Assembly: GCF_001613265.1 (NCBI RefSeq)
Contig: NZ_BDCA01000002.1
Location: 124,001 to 188,000 of the forward strand
Source: Nocardia vermiculata NBRC 100427
GTDB lineage: Bacteria > Actinomycetota > Actinomycetes > Mycobacteriales > Mycobacteriaceae
DNA length: 64,000 nt
Direction: 5' to 3'
The position numbers and the translations under genes are program-made. The notes beneath the pieces were generated by a model. The model was given only the letters and a program-made list of their open reading frames with translations. It searched no databases and was not told the DNA's origin. This document shows, in pieces, positions 27,943 to 37,146 of the stretch (its first letter is position 1; the number at the start of each line of letters is the position of its first letter).

Positions 27943-29349
27943 ATGAGCGACGACCAGACGCAGTACCGCATCGAACACGACACCATGGGCGAGGTCCGCG
28001 TTCCGGTGAACGCGCTGTGGCGGGCACAGACACAACGTGCCGTCGAGAACTTTCCGATCAGCGGTCGCGGGCTGGAGCGGGCCCAGATCCGGGCGCTGGG
28101 CCTGCTCAAGGCCGCCTGTGCCGCGGTGAACCGGGATCTCGGCCTGCTGGACGAAGTGAAGGCCGACGCGATCATCGCCGCCGCGAACGAGATCGCCGAA
28201 GGGCGCCACGACGACCAGTTCCCGATCGACGTCTTCCAGACCGGCTCGGGCACCAGCTCCAATATGAACGCCAACGAGGTGATCGCCAGTCTGGCCGCCG
28301 CGCGAGGCGTCACCGTGCACCCCAACGACGACGTCAATATGTCGCAGTCCTCGAACGACACCTTCCCCACCGCTACTCATCTGGCCGCCACCGAGGCCGT
28401 GGTGCGAGAACTACTGCCGGCGCTGGACCATCTGCGCCTGCGCCTGCTGGACAAGGCCGACGAGTGGCGCACCGTGGTGAAGTCGGGACGCACCCATCTC
28501 ATGGATGCCGTCCCGGTGACGCTCGGCCAGGAGTTCAGCGGCTACACCCGCCAGGCGGAGGCGGCCTCCGAACGCCTGGTCGCCGCGCTGCCCCGGCTGG
28601 GCGAGCTGCCGATCGGCGGCACCGCGGTCGGCACCGGACTCAACGCACCCGCCGGATTCGGGGCGAAAGTCGTTGCGGAACTGCGTAAAACGACGGGCCT
28701 GGACGAGCTGTCCGAGGCCCGCAATCACTTCGAGGCACAGGCCGCACGCGACGGATTGGTGGAGATCTCGGGATCGCTGCGCACCATCGCGGTCAGCCTC
28801 ACCAAGATCGCCAACGATATCCGCTGGATGGGCTCGGGCCCGTTGACCGGACTGGCCGAAATTCAGCTACCGGATCTGCAGCCGGGCTCCTCGATCATGC
28901 CCGGCAAGGTCAATCCGGTACTGCCCGAGGCCGTCACTCAGGTCGCAGCCCAGGTGATCGGCAACGACGCCGCCGTCGCCTGGGGTGGCGGCGGCGGGGC
29001 ATTCGAATTGAATGTCTACATTCCGGTAATGGCCCGGAATGTACTGGAATCTATTCGACTGCTGGCCAATGTCTCCCGGCTTTTCGCCGACAAATGCATA
29101 TCAGGACTCACTGCCGATACCGAGCATTTGCGGCTGCTCGCGGAATCCTCCCCGTCCATCGTCACGCCGTTGAATTCGGCCATCGGATACGAGGAAGCCG
29201 CCGCCGTGGCGAAACAGGCGTTGCGGGAGAAGAAGACCATTCGCGAAACCGTGGTGGATCGCGGGTTGATCGGGGACAAGTTGTCGGAGGAAGAATTGGA
29301 TCGCCGGCTGGATGTGTTGTCGATGACCAAGGTCGACGATCAGGACTGA
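27943..29349 (+). CDS. fumC: Fumarate hydratase class II
   Basis: 468 residues; signature [12 protein letters not shown] begins at Gly315, and [17 protein letters not shown] and SSNMNANEV are also present, marking the thermostable homotetrameric class II enzyme. It hydrates fumarate to L-malate in the TCA cycle. The frame is open upstream to 27613, but ATG 27943 gives the family length. TAGTGT (27931-27936 area) lies 6-8 nt upstream, consistent with a short or absent leader. Confidence 0.95.
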   Translation: MSDDQTQYRIEHDTMGEVRVPVNALWRAQTQRAVENFPISGRGLERAQIRALGLLKAACAAVNRDLGLLDEVKADAIIAAANEIAEGRHDDQFPIDVFQTGSGTSSNMNANEVIASLAAARGVTVHPNDDVNMSQSSNDTFPTATHLAATEAVVRELLPALDHLRLRLLDKADEWRTVVKSGRTHLMDAVPVTLGQEFSGYTRQAEAASERLVAALPRLGELPIGGTAVGTGLNAPAGFGAKVVAELRKTTGLDELSEARNHFEAQAARDGLVEISGSLRTIAVSLTKIANDIRWMGSGPLTGLAEIQLPDLQPGSSIMPGKVNPVLPEAVTQVAAQVIGNDAAVAWGGGGGAFELNVYIPVMARNVLESIRLLANVSRLFADKCISGLTADTEHLRLLAESSPSIVTPLNSAIGYEEAAAVAKQALREKKTIRETVVDRGLIGDKLSEEELDRRLDVLSMTKVDDQD

Positions 29350-29364
29350 CAGCTGAAGTATGCC

Positions 29365-29418
29365 GAATCCGGCAGCTGCCCAGGTCTAGGTACACGCCGG
29401 GCTTCAGCTGCCGGATTC
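29365..29418. terminator. Bidirectional hairpin between fumC and the 21-codon ORF
   Basis: GAATCCGGCAGCTG (29365-29378) pairs perfectly with CAGCTGCCGGATTC (29405-29418). An overlapping second pairing, CAGCTGAAG (29350-29358) with CTTCAGCTG (29402-29410), could compete with it. It begins directly after the fumC stop. Confidence 0.6.
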
Positions 29419-29482
29419 CTGCAGGTACGCGCCGAGTTCACGGGGCACGACCGATTACTGTGCGATGGATCTGCAATCACCC

Positions 29483-29548
29483 TCAGAAGAGGAACCTGAA
29501 GATGTCGCGAACCCAGCTTATAACCATGTCAAAGCCGTCGGTGATCAT
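29483..29548 (-). CDS. 21-codon ORF for an amphipathic peptide
   Basis: A micro-ORF in the fumC-monooxygenase gap. The peptide begins MITDGFDMVISW and ends VRDIFRFLF. Hydrophobic residues at 2, 6, 9, 13, 16 and 20 and charged/polar residues at 3, 4, 7, 11, 14, 15 and 18 fit one strongly amphipathic helix, the layout of membrane-active or phenol-soluble-modulin-like peptides. Support for translation: AAAGGA lies 7 nt before the ATG, and the hairpin at 29365-29418 follows the stop. TACGAT about 65 nt upstream of the ATG is a possible -10. No homologue is recognised; with 21 codons chance remains possible. Confidence 0.5.
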   Translation of the reverse strand: MITDGFDMVISWVRDIFRFLF

Positions 29549-29662
29549 TTGCTCGTCCTTTCTTCGGGGCTCCGCATCGTTGCGGGCTCTACTTGTCAAT
29601 CGTACGTATGCCGTGGGATGTTTCACAGTCGATCGACCACAGCAATAACTCGTATGACCAGT

Positions 29663-30847
29663 TTATGAATTGACCAGCATCGGATAATCCCGCAGCTCGA
29701 TATCGTTGGCCGCATTGTCGCCGTACTTCAGCATGAGCCCCCACATCCACGACCCCACGAACCAATTGCGCATGCGAATACCGCGCGCCTTCCGCGGAGC
29801 GAGGAAACGGCCGGCATTGGTATTCCCGGCGATCGTGGCGTACCGCTTCATCAACGCGTCGTAACGGGCATAGGCGGCCGCGTAGTCGCCCCCGGCCAGG
29901 GCCAGCTCGCCCGCGAGCACGTAGGCGCCCACGATCGCGAGGCCGGTCCCGAAGCCGCCCATCGTGTTTCCGTACGCGGAGTCACCGACCAGCGCGATCC
30001 GGCCCCTGGTGTACCCACCCTTCATCCGGACCTGACCGAGCGAGTCCAGATAGAACGAGTCGAGGTCGGCCAGCTCGCGCACCATCTCGGGCACCGGCCC
30101 ACCCACGCCGGCGAAGGCGTCGGTGAGGATGCGCCGCTGCGCGGCTTCGTCACGCCGGTCGTAGCGGAGCTCGTCGGAGGCGAACATGTACAGGTGCGCG
30201 GCCTTGTTGCCGCCCCGGACCGCCAGCCGACCGGGCTCGTTGTAAGCCAGCGACCGCCCGCGCTGCACCGGTGCGGCCGGGTCGTGGCCCCATCCGGCCG
30301 CACCCGCGGTGCAGTAGTAGTAGCCCAGATGCTCGACGAAGTCGCCCTCGGGCCCGAAGGCCAGTCCGCGCACCCGGGAATGGATACCGTCGCAGCCGAT
30401 GACCAGGTCGAAGGTTTGCGCCGGCGCGTGTTCGAATTCGACATCGACGCCGGTCGCGGTGTCGGTCAGCGCGGTGATCGAGTCGCCGAACAGGTAAGTG
30501 CAGGTCGACGCGGTGCGTTCGTACAGGATCTCGGCCAGGTCGCCACGCAGGATCTCGACATCACCACCGGTGAAATCGCCTGAGATGAAGCAGGTTTCAC
30601 GACCTTCGGCATCGGTGATGACCATATCGGTCTTACCGGTCTGCCGACGCCGAACCTCGTCGAGGATCCCCATCCGCTCGAGCACCGTACGGTGCGTCTC
30701 CCCTTTGAAGTCGACCGCCTGGCCACCGGCTCGCAGTGCCGGCGCCCGCTCGACGACCGTGACATCGAAGCCGTAGTGCCGCAGCCAGTAGGCCAGCGCC
30801 GGACCGGCGACGCTCGCACCCGAGATGAGAACCGATGTGTTGCGCAT
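29663..30847 (-). CDS. FAD-dependent aromatic-ring monooxygenase
   Basis: 394 residues of the PHBH/UbiH-type group A flavoprotein fold: dinucleotide motif SGASVAGPALAYWL at the start, DG motif GCDGIHSRVR (about residue 160) and GD motif ALVGDSAYGNTMGGFG (about 285-300), closest in feel to tetracycline-destructase/rifampicin-monooxygenase-like relatives. It uses NAD(P)H and O2 to hydroxylate a small aromatic or polycyclic compound; substrate unknown. ATG 30847 has TGGAG 6 nt upstream. Divergent from a TetR regulator with a palindromic operator between them, so it is probably induced by its substrate. Confidence 0.85.
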   Translation of the reverse strand: MRNTSVLISGASVAGPALAYWLRHYGFDVTVVERAPALRAGGQAVDFKGETHRTVLERMGILDEVRRRQTGKTDMVITDAEGRETCFISGDFTGGDVEILRGDLAEILYERTASTCTYLFGDSITALTDTATGVDVEFEHAPAQTFDLVIGCDGIHSRVRGLAFGPEGDFVEHLGYYYCTAGAAGWGHDPAAPVQRGRSLAYNEPGRLAVRGGNKAAHLYMFASDELRYDRRDEAAQRRILTDAFAGVGGPVPEMVRELADLDSFYLDSLGQVRMKGGYTRGRIALVGDSAYGNTMGGFGTGLAIVGAYVLAGELALAGGDYAAAYARYDALMKRYATIAGNTNAGRFLAPRKARGIRMRNWFVGSWMWGLMLKYGDNAANDIELRDYPMLVNS

Positions 30848-30870
30848 GGCGCACTCCATTTCTTAACTGT

Positions 30871-30907
30871 GTCCATAGGACGCTATTTCTTTTAGCGTAT
30901 GCTGGAC
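30871..30907. promoter_or_regulatory. Palindromic operator between monooxygenase and TetR gene
   Basis: GTCCA-TAGG-ACGCTA (30871-30885) faces TAGCGT-ATGC-TGGAC (30893-30907): an 11-of-15 match between arms around a T-rich 7-nt centre. TAGCGT inside it could be a -10 for the rightward gene. The position and symmetry fit autorepression by the neighbouring TetR protein. Confidence 0.65.
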
Positions 30908-30977
30908 GCAGTTTCAGGTCAAGCCCATGAGCAGAGTGGGCAGGCGTCGACGGGAGGTGACAGGAGAGGATGGCCAT

Positions 30978-31712
30978 ATGACCGCACCGACCGCCCTCGA
31001 ACTGCTGTGGGGCACCCAGCAGCGCCCCAAACGCGGCCCCAAACCGTCGCTGTCACTGGAGCGAATCGTCACCGAGGCGATCGCACTGGCCGACACGGAA
31101 GGTTTGGGCAATGTGTCGATGCAACGCCTGGCCGAGCGGCTCGGCTGCGCGAAGATGGCGATCTACCGCTACGTTCCGGGAAAAACCGAGCTGACCGCAC
31201 TGATGCTGGATACCGGAGTGGGACGGCCACCGGAGTTCACCGCCGCGGCCGGGTGGCGGCCCGCACTGCGCGAATGGGCCGAGACCATCTACGAGCGCTA
31301 TCACGCCCATCCCTGGAGCATCGAACTACTGGCCGGCGCCCGCCCGTTGGGGCCCAACGAGCTGGGCTGGATGGAAGCGGCGCTCACCCCGCTGGCCGGG
31401 ACCGGGCTGACCGGGGCCGAGCGGCTCGACACCGTGGTGCTGCTGAACGGGCACGTCCGCAGTCTGGTCCAGCAGACCATCGGGGTCGCCGGCTCCGATA
31501 CCGAATCGGAGCTGGCCCGGCAGGTGGGCCTCGTCCTGGCCGACCGAGCCGAGCAGTTCCCACAGGTCATTGCCGCTTTTTCCGATTCCGACCCGACCGG
31601 CGGCCGCGGCGACGCGCTGCGCTACGGCATCGACCGCATCCTGGACGGTGTCGCCGCCTTGATGACCGCACGCCGCGACGGCGATACCGCCACATCGGAA
31701 ACGACGGCCTGA
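30978..31712 (+). CDS. TetR/AcrR family transcriptional regulator
   Basis: 244 residues. N-terminal helix-turn-helix with NVSMQRLAERLGCAKMAIYRYVPGK (broken: MQRLAERLGC, MAIYRYV) and a C-terminal ligand domain of the TetR_C_1 type (RGDALRYGIDRILDGV at the end). ATG 30978 has AGGAGAGG 8 nt upstream; the frame is open to 30927. It is expected to repress the divergent monooxygenase gene through the 30871-30907 palindrome. Confidence 0.88.
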   Translation: MTAPTALELLWGTQQRPKRGPKPSLSLERIVTEAIALADTEGLGNVSMQRLAERLGCAKMAIYRYVPGKTELTALMLDTGVGRPPEFTAAAGWRPALREWAETIYERYHAHPWSIELLAGARPLGPNELGWMEAALTPLAGTGLTGAERLDTVVLLNGHVRSLVQQTIGVAGSDTESELARQVGLVLADRAEQFPQVIAAFSDSDPTGGRGDALRYGIDRILDGVAALMTARRDGDTATSETTA

Positions 31713-31752
31713 TCATCCCCCGTTGACGCCGCCACACGCCTACAGTCGGAAT

Positions 31753-32196
31753 ATGGCCGAATTACCGGAATTACAGCAGAACGCAGTGACCACGGTCCGC
31801 GAATTCTTCGCGGCGATGGAAGCAGGCGCGGTCAACGAGGCATTGGATCTGGTGGATCCGGATATCGTCTGGAAGAACACGTCGTTGCCGGATGTCCGGG
31901 GTTCACGCCGGGTCGGTGGAATCCTGCGCGGTCTGACGCGTGATTCATTCGGGTTCCGCGCCGAAATGCATCATATTGCCGCCGAAACCGATGGCGCCCC
32001 GGCGGTCGAGGGCGAGACGGTGCTCACCGAACGTACCGACTATCTGCGCATGGGTCCGCTGGAGATCGGTTTCTGGGTGTGCGGCACCTTCGAACTGGTC
32101 GACGGCCGCATCACGCTGTGGCACGACCACTTCAGCTGGGAGAACTTCCTGCGCGGCACGGCGTCGGGGCTGTGGAACATGGTCCGGCGGCGCTAG
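31753..32196 (+). CDS. Limonene-1,2-epoxide hydrolase-family protein (EphG-like)
   Basis: 147 residues with the NTF2-like fold of this family: VLTERTDYLRMGPLEIGFWVCG followed by FELVDGRITLWHDHF (parts quoted), very like mycobacterial EphG (Rv2740). The catalytic Arg/Asp pair of such enzymes is represented by the TERTD Arg and the WHDHF Asp. It opens epoxides, possibly of sterols or lipids. TACAGT (31741-31746) lies exactly 6 nt before ATG 31753: a leaderless start. It follows the TetR gene but has its own promoter. Confidence 0.85.
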   Translation: MAELPELQQNAVTTVREFFAAMEAGAVNEALDLVDPDIVWKNTSLPDVRGSRRVGGILRGLTRDSFGFRAEMHHIAAETDGAPAVEGETVLTERTDYLRMGPLEIGFWVCGTFELVDGRITLWHDHFSWENFLRGTASGLWNMVRRR

Positions 32197-32416
32197 TACC
32201 GCGCCAACCGGAGTCTCGAACGCCGCGCACCGACGGCCCATATCCCACCCCACGGAGACTCCCGGAGGCCAGGTCGGCAAATCTTCGGCGATTCTCCGGT
32301 TCAGCACGAGCGCAACGGCGGCAATCGGCCACTGCTGCAGGTGTTCGCACCACATCAGCCACACAGCAGCGGCGGCGGGATCCGGATCGGATCCCGCCGC
32401 CGCGCTCGTCGTGGGT

Positions 32417-33007
32417 CTACTTCTTGGTCACCTCGGTCTGCCGATCGGCGGAATTCCAGGTGATCGTGCCGCCGGTGAAGTCGCTTTCCTTACCGTTCGG
32501 ATTGTCCTTCTCGTCACTGGTCGGATAGCCGAGTTCACCGTTCACGCCGCCGTTCTCTTCCCAGGCCTGGCGGATATCGCCCCACACCACATGGGCCTCG
32601 GTCTGCTCACTCCAGCAGATCGCACCGCCGGTGAATTCCTGACAGGACCCGCCGTTGGGGCCCTCGACCGCAGCCGCGGTCGGCTCACCGAGCGGGCTCT
32701 GCACCCCACCCATCTCGTTGTACTTGGCGAGGATGTTGCCCGAGACGGCGATCTCCTCACCGCTCTGGGTCATGATCTTGGTTTCGGACGCCGCGGCGCT
32801 CCCCGAGGGCATCTCGCCGGAGGGCGACTCGCTGGGCTTCTCGGCGCCCGAGGTCATGGCACCGGTCATCTGGCCGGCGCTGGTGGCCATCCCGCCGGCG
32901 CCGTTGTTGTCATTGTTGTCGTCGCTGCTGCACGCGGCCGTGAACAGCAGCGCCGCACCGGCGAAAGCCATCGCGGTAGCGGCGGAGCGTCGAGCGAAGT
33001 GGTGCAT
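32417..33007 (-). CDS. LGFP-repeat lipoprotein
   Basis: 196 residues: signal peptide with lipobox-like FTAAC (Cys26), a Ser/Gly/Asp-rich linker, then two LGFP-type repeats (ILAKYNEMGGVQSPLGEPT ... FTGGAICWS; IRQAWEENGGVNGELGYPT ... FTGGTITWN). LGFP modules are found on cell-wall and mycolyltransferase proteins of mycolata and may bind the envelope. GAGAGG is 6 nt before ATG 33007, which is therefore preferred to 33013 and to the long frame from 33076. Confidence 0.85.
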   Translation of the reverse strand: MHHFARRSAATAMAFAGAALLFTAACSSDDNNDNNGAGGMATSAGQMTGAMTSGAEKPSESPSGEMPSGSAAASETKIMTQSGEEIAVSGNILAKYNEMGGVQSPLGEPTAAAVEGPNGGSCQEFTGGAICWSEQTEAHVVWGDIRQAWEENGGVNGELGYPTSDEKDNPNGKESDFTGGTITWNSADRQTEVTKK

Positions 33008-33213
33008 GTCCATCCTCTCGAAGGTGAGACCGGTGGCGCCACAACTGCGACGCCACCGAGCCTCAGACCGGCGCACGGCTATGGTCTGGCGAACCCTAGC
33101 GCAACACCCGAAACCATGCCGAGCAGTGTTCTAGCGGAAATATACCCGCCACCCTGTGAGATGAACCATATTCCGAGAGTTTGCCAGGCCGCACGCCGCT
33201 CCACCTTCACCGA

Positions 33214-34593
33214 TTAGGAGTTGGGTCCGTACTCCTCCAGCATCTCGGTGACCAGCGCGGCGATCGGTGAGCGCTCACTCCGGGTCAGCGTGACATGCGC
33301 GAAAAGCGGATGCCCCTTGAGCTTTTCGATCACCGCGGCGACCCCGTCGTGCCGGCCCACGCGCAGGTTGTCGCGCTGGGCGACGTCGTGGGTCAAGACC
33401 ACCCGCGACCCGCTACCCAGCCGACTCAGCACGGTGAGCAACACATTGCGTTCCAGTGACTGAGCCTCGTCCACGATCACGAACGAATCGTGCAGTGACC
33501 GGCCACGAATGTGGGTGAGCGGCAATACCTCCAGCATGCCGCGCGCGTGCACCTCATCCATCACCTCGGCACTGGCCAGCCCCTCGAGCGTGTCGAACAC
33601 CGCCTGCCCCCAGGGGCCCATCTTCTCGCTCTCGCTGCCCGGCAGATAGCCGAGATCCTGACCACCCACCGCGTACAACGGCCGGAACACCACGACCTTG
33701 CGATGAGACCGGCGCTCCAGCACCGCCTCCAGGCCCGCCGTGAGCGCCAGGGCGGACTTTCCGGTGCCGGCCTTACCACCGAGCGATACGATGCCGATGC
33801 TCTCGTCGAGCAGCAGATCCAGCGCGATGCGCTGCTCGGCCGAGCGGCCGTGCAAGCCGAAGGCCTCACGATCGCCGCGGACCAGCTGGACCTGCTTGTC
33901 GGCGGTGACCCGCGCCAGCGCGCTGCCGTTGGCGCTCAGCAGCCGGATACCGGTGTGGCAGGGCAGGTCCCGGGCCTCGTCGAGATCGATCACCGACTCG
34001 GCGTAGAGCCGGTCCACGCGCTCGGGAGCGACCTCGAGTTCGGCCATGCCGGTCCAGCCCGAGGTGACCACGTCCTGGGCGTGGTACTCCTCGGCCGGCA
34101 GGCCCACCGCGCCTGCCTTCACTCGTAGCGGAATATCCTTGGACACCAGCACCACTCGATGCCCCTCGGCGGCCAGATTGAGGGCACATGCCAGGATGCG
34201 GGAATCGTTGGTGTCGGTGCGGAACCCGACGGGAAGCACCTCGGGATCGGTGTGGTTCAGCTCCACCTGCAGAGTGCCACCGTCGGTGCCGATCGGAATC
34301 TGCTGATCGAGCCTGCCGTGCTGCAAGCGCAGGTCGTCGAGGTTGCGCAGGGCTTCGCGGGCAAACCAGCCGAGTTCGTGATGGTGCCGTTTGGCCTCCA
34401 GTTCGCTGATGACCACCAGCGGTAGGACCACGTGATTCGCACCGAACCGCGTCGTCGCCCAGGGGTCGGACAACAACACGGAGGTGTCGATCACGAAGGA
34501 TTTGCGGGGCGAGGTGTCGGCTCCCTTTCCGGAGCCTCCGCTCTTGCCGGAGCGGGCTTTCGAGGGAGCGATGACGGAGCGTGCATCAGTCAC
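33214..34593 (-). CDS. phoH2: PhoH2-type protein: PIN ribonuclease domain fused to PhoH ATPase/helicase
   Basis: 459 residues. PIN domain about 32-160 with acidic residues Asp36 (VIDTSVLL), Glu64, Asp130 (TNDSRIL) and Asp153. PhoH ATPase from about 245 with Walker [10 protein letters not shown] (272-280) and Walker [11 protein letters not shown]. Mycobacterial PhoH2 (Rv1095) is an ATP-dependent RNA helicase/nuclease. GTG 34593 has AAGGAG 6 nt upstream. The mycobacterial upstream partner phoAT was not seen here. A structured leader precedes it. Confidence 0.93.
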   Translation of the reverse strand: MTDARSVIAPSKARSGKSGGSGKGADTSPRKSFVIDTSVLLSDPWATTRFGANHVVLPLVVISELEAKRHHHELGWFAREALRNLDDLRLQHGRLDQQIPIGTDGGTLQVELNHTDPEVLPVGFRTDTNDSRILACALNLAAEGHRVVLVSKDIPLRVKAGAVGLPAEEYHAQDVVTSGWTGMAELEVAPERVDRLYAESVIDLDEARDLPCHTGIRLLSANGSALARVTADKQVQLVRGDREAFGLHGRSAEQRIALDLLLDESIGIVSLGGKAGTGKSALALTAGLEAVLERRSHRKVVVFRPLYAVGGQDLGYLPGSESEKMGPWGQAVFDTLEGLASAEVMDEVHARGMLEVLPLTHIRGRSLHDSFVIVDEAQSLERNVLLTVLSRLGSGSRVVLTHDVAQRDNLRVGRHDGVAAVIEKLKGHPLFAHVTLTRSERSPIAALVTEMLEEYGPNS

Positions 34594-34690
34594 GGTGGGC
34601 TCCTTTGTGTCCGTGCCGTATCCGCACGGACGTTCTCGCTGGGCCGGTTCGTCCCGGGGTCAAACGACCCGAGGGCCGGGAACCGGCCCC
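34594..34690 (-). promoter_or_regulatory. Structured 5' leader of phoH2
   Basis: Three hairpins in under 90 nt: GTCCGTGC/GCACGGAC (34609-34616 / 34624-34631), GGGTC/GACCC around 34657-34670 and GGGCCGG/CCGGCCC (34673-34679 / 34683-34689). The first lies next to the ribosome site. The arrangement suggests RNA-level control, but no known riboswitch class was recognised. Confidence 0.5.
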
Positions 34691-34890
34691 CTCGTACTGA
34701 ATTTCTCAGCCACGATCAGGACCTCCCGTACGAACCACAACGACGCGGCTCGCACCTCGACGGTACTTCGATTTCGCGATTCCGGCTCCCGAGATCACCT
34801 GCGTGTCGATGAACAAGCCGTAAACGCCGACCGGTAGCTACCATTCAGCAACAGCCGACGGCAGGGGCACCGACGTCGTAGAGTCGGTGC

Positions 34891-35163
34891 ATGAGCGATA
34901 CCACGGAACTGGAGAAGTTGTCGTCGAAGGAGCTGCACGACCGCGCCGTCGGATACGCGGTGCGCCACGGCGATGTGAAATTCCTGTGGCGTCTGCTCGA
35001 GCAGATCCCCGCGGCCCAGGCCGCCGCCGGTGAGGTCGGTGAGAGCGAAGCCGAGATCAAGTACGTGGTGCCGCTACTCGACGATTATGTACACGCGGGT
35101 GAGGGCAAGATCGCCGACGTGCTGCGGCCGATGTATATCGACTACCTGCGCGGCCGGGACTGA
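34891..35163 (+). CDS. Conserved actinobacterial hypothetical protein, 90 aa
   Basis: 90 residues, acidic and mainly helical, with LSSKELHDRAVGYAVRHGDV near the start and PLLDDYVHAGEGKIADVLRPMY near the end; no cysteine, signal or membrane segment. TAGAGT (34879-34884) lies exactly 6 nt before ATG 34891, a leaderless start that supports it as a real gene. Function unknown. Confidence 0.8.
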   Translation: MSDTTELEKLSSKELHDRAVGYAVRHGDVKFLWRLLEQIPAAQAAAGEVGESEAEIKYVVPLLDDYVHAGEGKIADVLRPMYIDYLRGRD

Positions 35164-35289
35164 TTTCTGCCGCCGCGCGAATACGCCACGAGCGCACCCG
35201 AATTCGATACCCGGACCGAGTTCGGAAACTGTTCGACGGTGGATATCGGTCACGGCACCGAATTCGATCCAACGCGGAGAAACAACTCG

Positions 35290-35320
35290 GCCGATCGACG
35301 CCGGGAGGGCGTCGATCGGC
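35290..35320. terminator. Hairpin terminator between convergent genes (glyA side U-rich)
   Basis: A perfect 13-bp stem, GCCGATCGACGCC (35290-35302) and GGCGTCGATCGGC (35308-35320), with a 5-nt loop. On the minus strand it is followed by GTTGTTT, fitting glyA termination. A second hairpin (35347-35369, GGGCGCC/GGCGCCC, then A5 on the plus strand) lies closer to the glyA stop. Confidence 0.7.
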
Positions 35321-35379
35321 CGGTGCCGAAAAACTCGAGTATCCGCGGGCGCCACTTGTCCGGGCGCCCGAAAAACCTG

Positions 35380-36678
35380 TCAGCCGAGGAGTTTCCAGTC
35401 TTCGAGGCCCTCGTAGAGCGGGAAGTCCTGGGCCAGCTTGGACACCCGGGCCCGCAGCGCGTCGAGGTCGGCGTTTCCGGCCAGTGCGGTGCCGATGATG
35501 TCGGCGACCTCGGTGAACTCGGTGTCACCGAACCCACGAGTGGCCAGCGCCGCGGTACCGATCCGCAGTCCCGAGGTGGTCATCGGCGGGCGAGGATCGA
35601 ACGGGACCGCATTGCGGTTGACCGTGATCCCGACCTCGTGCAGCAGGTCCTCGCCCTGCTGGCCGTCCATCTGCGAATTCCGCAGGTCCACCAGCACCAG
35701 ATGTACATCGGTGCCGCCGGTCAGCACGGTGACACCGTTACCGGCCACATCCGCACCGCCGAGCCGCTCGGCGAGAATCTTCGCACCGGAGATGGTGCGG
35801 GCCTGACGGTCCCGGAACTCGTCGGTCCCGGCGATCTTGAACGCGGCGGCCTTCGCGGCGATCACATGCATCAGCGGGCCACCCTGCTGACCGGGGAACA
35901 CCGAGCTGTTGAGCTTCTTCGCGAACTCCTGGCGTGCCAGGATCACACCCGAGCGGGGGCCGCCCAGGGTCTTGTGCACCGTGGAGGACACCACATCGGC
36001 GTGCGGGACCGGCGACGGGTGTAGGCCCGCGGCGACCAGACCGGCGAAATGCGCCATATCGACCCACAGGTAAGCACCGACCTCGTCGGCGATCTGCCGG
36101 AACGCCGCGAAATCCAGATGCCGCGGATATGCCGACCAGCCGGCCACGATCACCTTCGGCCGCACTTCCCGTGCCTGCTCGGCGACCGCGTCCATATCGA
36201 TGCGGTGGTCGTCCTTGCTGACCCCGTAGGCGTGGACCTCGTACAACTTGCCGGAGAAGTTCAGCCGCATGCCGTGGGTGAGGTGACCGCCGTGGGCCAG
36301 ATCCAGGCCCAGCAGCTTCTCCCCCGGGCTCATCAGCGACATCAGGACCGCGGCGTTGGCCTGGGCGCCCGAATGCGGCTGCACGTTCGCGAACTCCGCC
36401 CCGAACAGCTCCCGCACCCGGTCCTTGGCCAGGTTCTCCACCACATCCACATGCTCACAACCGCCGTAGTAGCGGCGGCCCGGATACCCCTCGGCGTACT
36501 TGTTGGTCAGCACGCTGCCCTGGGCCTGCAGTACCGCGCGGGGCACGAAGTTCTCCGAAGCGATCATCTCGAGGGTGTCGCGCTCACGGGCGAGCTCGCC
36601 CGCCATCGCGGCAGCCAGCTCGGGATCGAGCTCCACAAGCGACTGGGTATTGACAGAAGCGGCGGTCGTCTGGGTCAC
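35380..36678 (-). CDS. glyA: Serine hydroxymethyltransferase
   Basis: 432 residues; PLP lysine Lys236 in [11 protein letters not shown], plus SGAQANAAV and [10 protein letters not shown] motifs. It converts serine and tetrahydrofolate to glycine and methylene-THF. GTG 36678 follows TAGACT (36690-36685) by 6 nt, a leaderless start; the next in-frame Met codons are well inside the conserved domain. In mycobacteria it lies between coaA and desA2/phoH2. Confidence 0.95.
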   Translation of the reverse strand: MTQTTAASVNTQSLVELDPELAAAMAGELARERDTLEMIASENFVPRAVLQAQGSVLTNKYAEGYPGRRYYGGCEHVDVVENLAKDRVRELFGAEFANVQPHSGAQANAAVLMSLMSPGEKLLGLDLAHGGHLTHGMRLNFSGKLYEVHAYGVSKDDHRIDMDAVAEQAREVRPKVIVAGWSAYPRHLDFAAFRQIADEVGAYLWVDMAHFAGLVAAGLHPSPVPHADVVSSTVHKTLGGPRSGVILARQEFAKKLNSSVFPGQQGGPLMHVIAAKAAAFKIAGTDEFRDRQARTISGAKILAERLGGADVAGNGVTVLTGGTDVHLVLVDLRNSQMDGQQGEDLLHEVGITVNRNAVPFDPRPPMTTSGLRIGTAALATRGFGDTEFTEVADIIGTALAGNADLDALRARVSKLAQDFPLYEGLEDWKLLG

Positions 36679-36803
36679 GCGGACAGTCTATGTTGTGGCC
36701 CGAGACGCCCTGGAGGTGGCGGTACGCATATCCCGGCGGGGCCCCCGAAAATATCGGCCTGACACCGTCGCGGCACAGCCGTAACATACGCCCGACTATT
36801 CAC

Positions 36804-36821
36804 GATGACGAGCACGTCATC
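36804..36821. promoter_or_regulatory. Palindrome upstream of the micro-peptide array
   Basis: GATGACG-AGCA-CGTCATC, a perfect 7-bp inverted repeat, 31 nt before the first micro-ORF and in the glyA spacer. It could be an operator or the base of a 5' hairpin. Confidence 0.45.
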
Positions 36822-36852
36822 ATCTCATTACGAGAATTCAGGGGTTCATCAC

Positions 36853-36969
36853 ATGCTGTACTTCACTGCGGGCACGGGCAACTCGATCCAGGACATGCTC
36901 AGCACCATCCTGAAATCGCTGTGCACCATTTCCGGCGGCGGGGCGGGTTGCGGAGGCTGGGGAGCGTAG
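36853..36969 (+). CDS. Micro-peptide array member 1 (38 aa)
   Basis: 38 codons, with AGGGG 8 nt before the ATG. The peptide starts MLYFTAGTGN, continues SIQDMLSTILKSLCTIS and ends with a Gly-rich, Cys-containing tail (GGGAGCGGWGA). The 17-residue middle aligns without gaps to the next two micro-ORFs, including L/V-C-T/S-I/L-S. Two cysteines (24, 33). No signal peptide; the middle could be a short amphipathic helix. It is followed by a strong terminator. Function unknown. Confidence 0.6.
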   Translation: MLYFTAGTGNSIQDMLSTILKSLCTISGGGAGCGGWGA

Positions 36970-36985
36970 TACCGAACGGAAATTC

Positions 36986-37026
36986 CGGGCCGGATTCGCG
37001 ATCAGAGCGCGAATCCGGCCCGTTTT
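36986..37026 (+). terminator. Rho-independent terminator after micro-ORF 1
   Basis: A perfect 15-bp stem, CGGGCCGGATTCGCG (36986-37000) and CGCGAATCCGGCCCG (37008-37022), with a 7-nt loop, followed directly by TTTT (37023-37026). One of the clearest intrinsic terminators in the window; it separates member 1 from members 2 and 3. Confidence 0.8.
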
Positions 37027-37146
37027 CGATATGCCGTTCCTGCCGACCGAGCACGGGTACCGGTAACTCTGCGCCGATCGGGGCCGATTACCAGTACGAG
37101 CCGCACCTGCTGCGGCCCGATCCACCCCCGACCCCGAGGAATGCGC

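Noticed and set aside
29465..29668. 67-codon plus-strand ORF after fumC
   Set aside because: No ribosome site, low-complexity start, and it is antisense to the better-supported 21-codon ORF.
34594..34890. phoAT-like antitoxin gene upstream of phoH2
   Set aside because: No minus-strand ORF with a ribosome site was found there.
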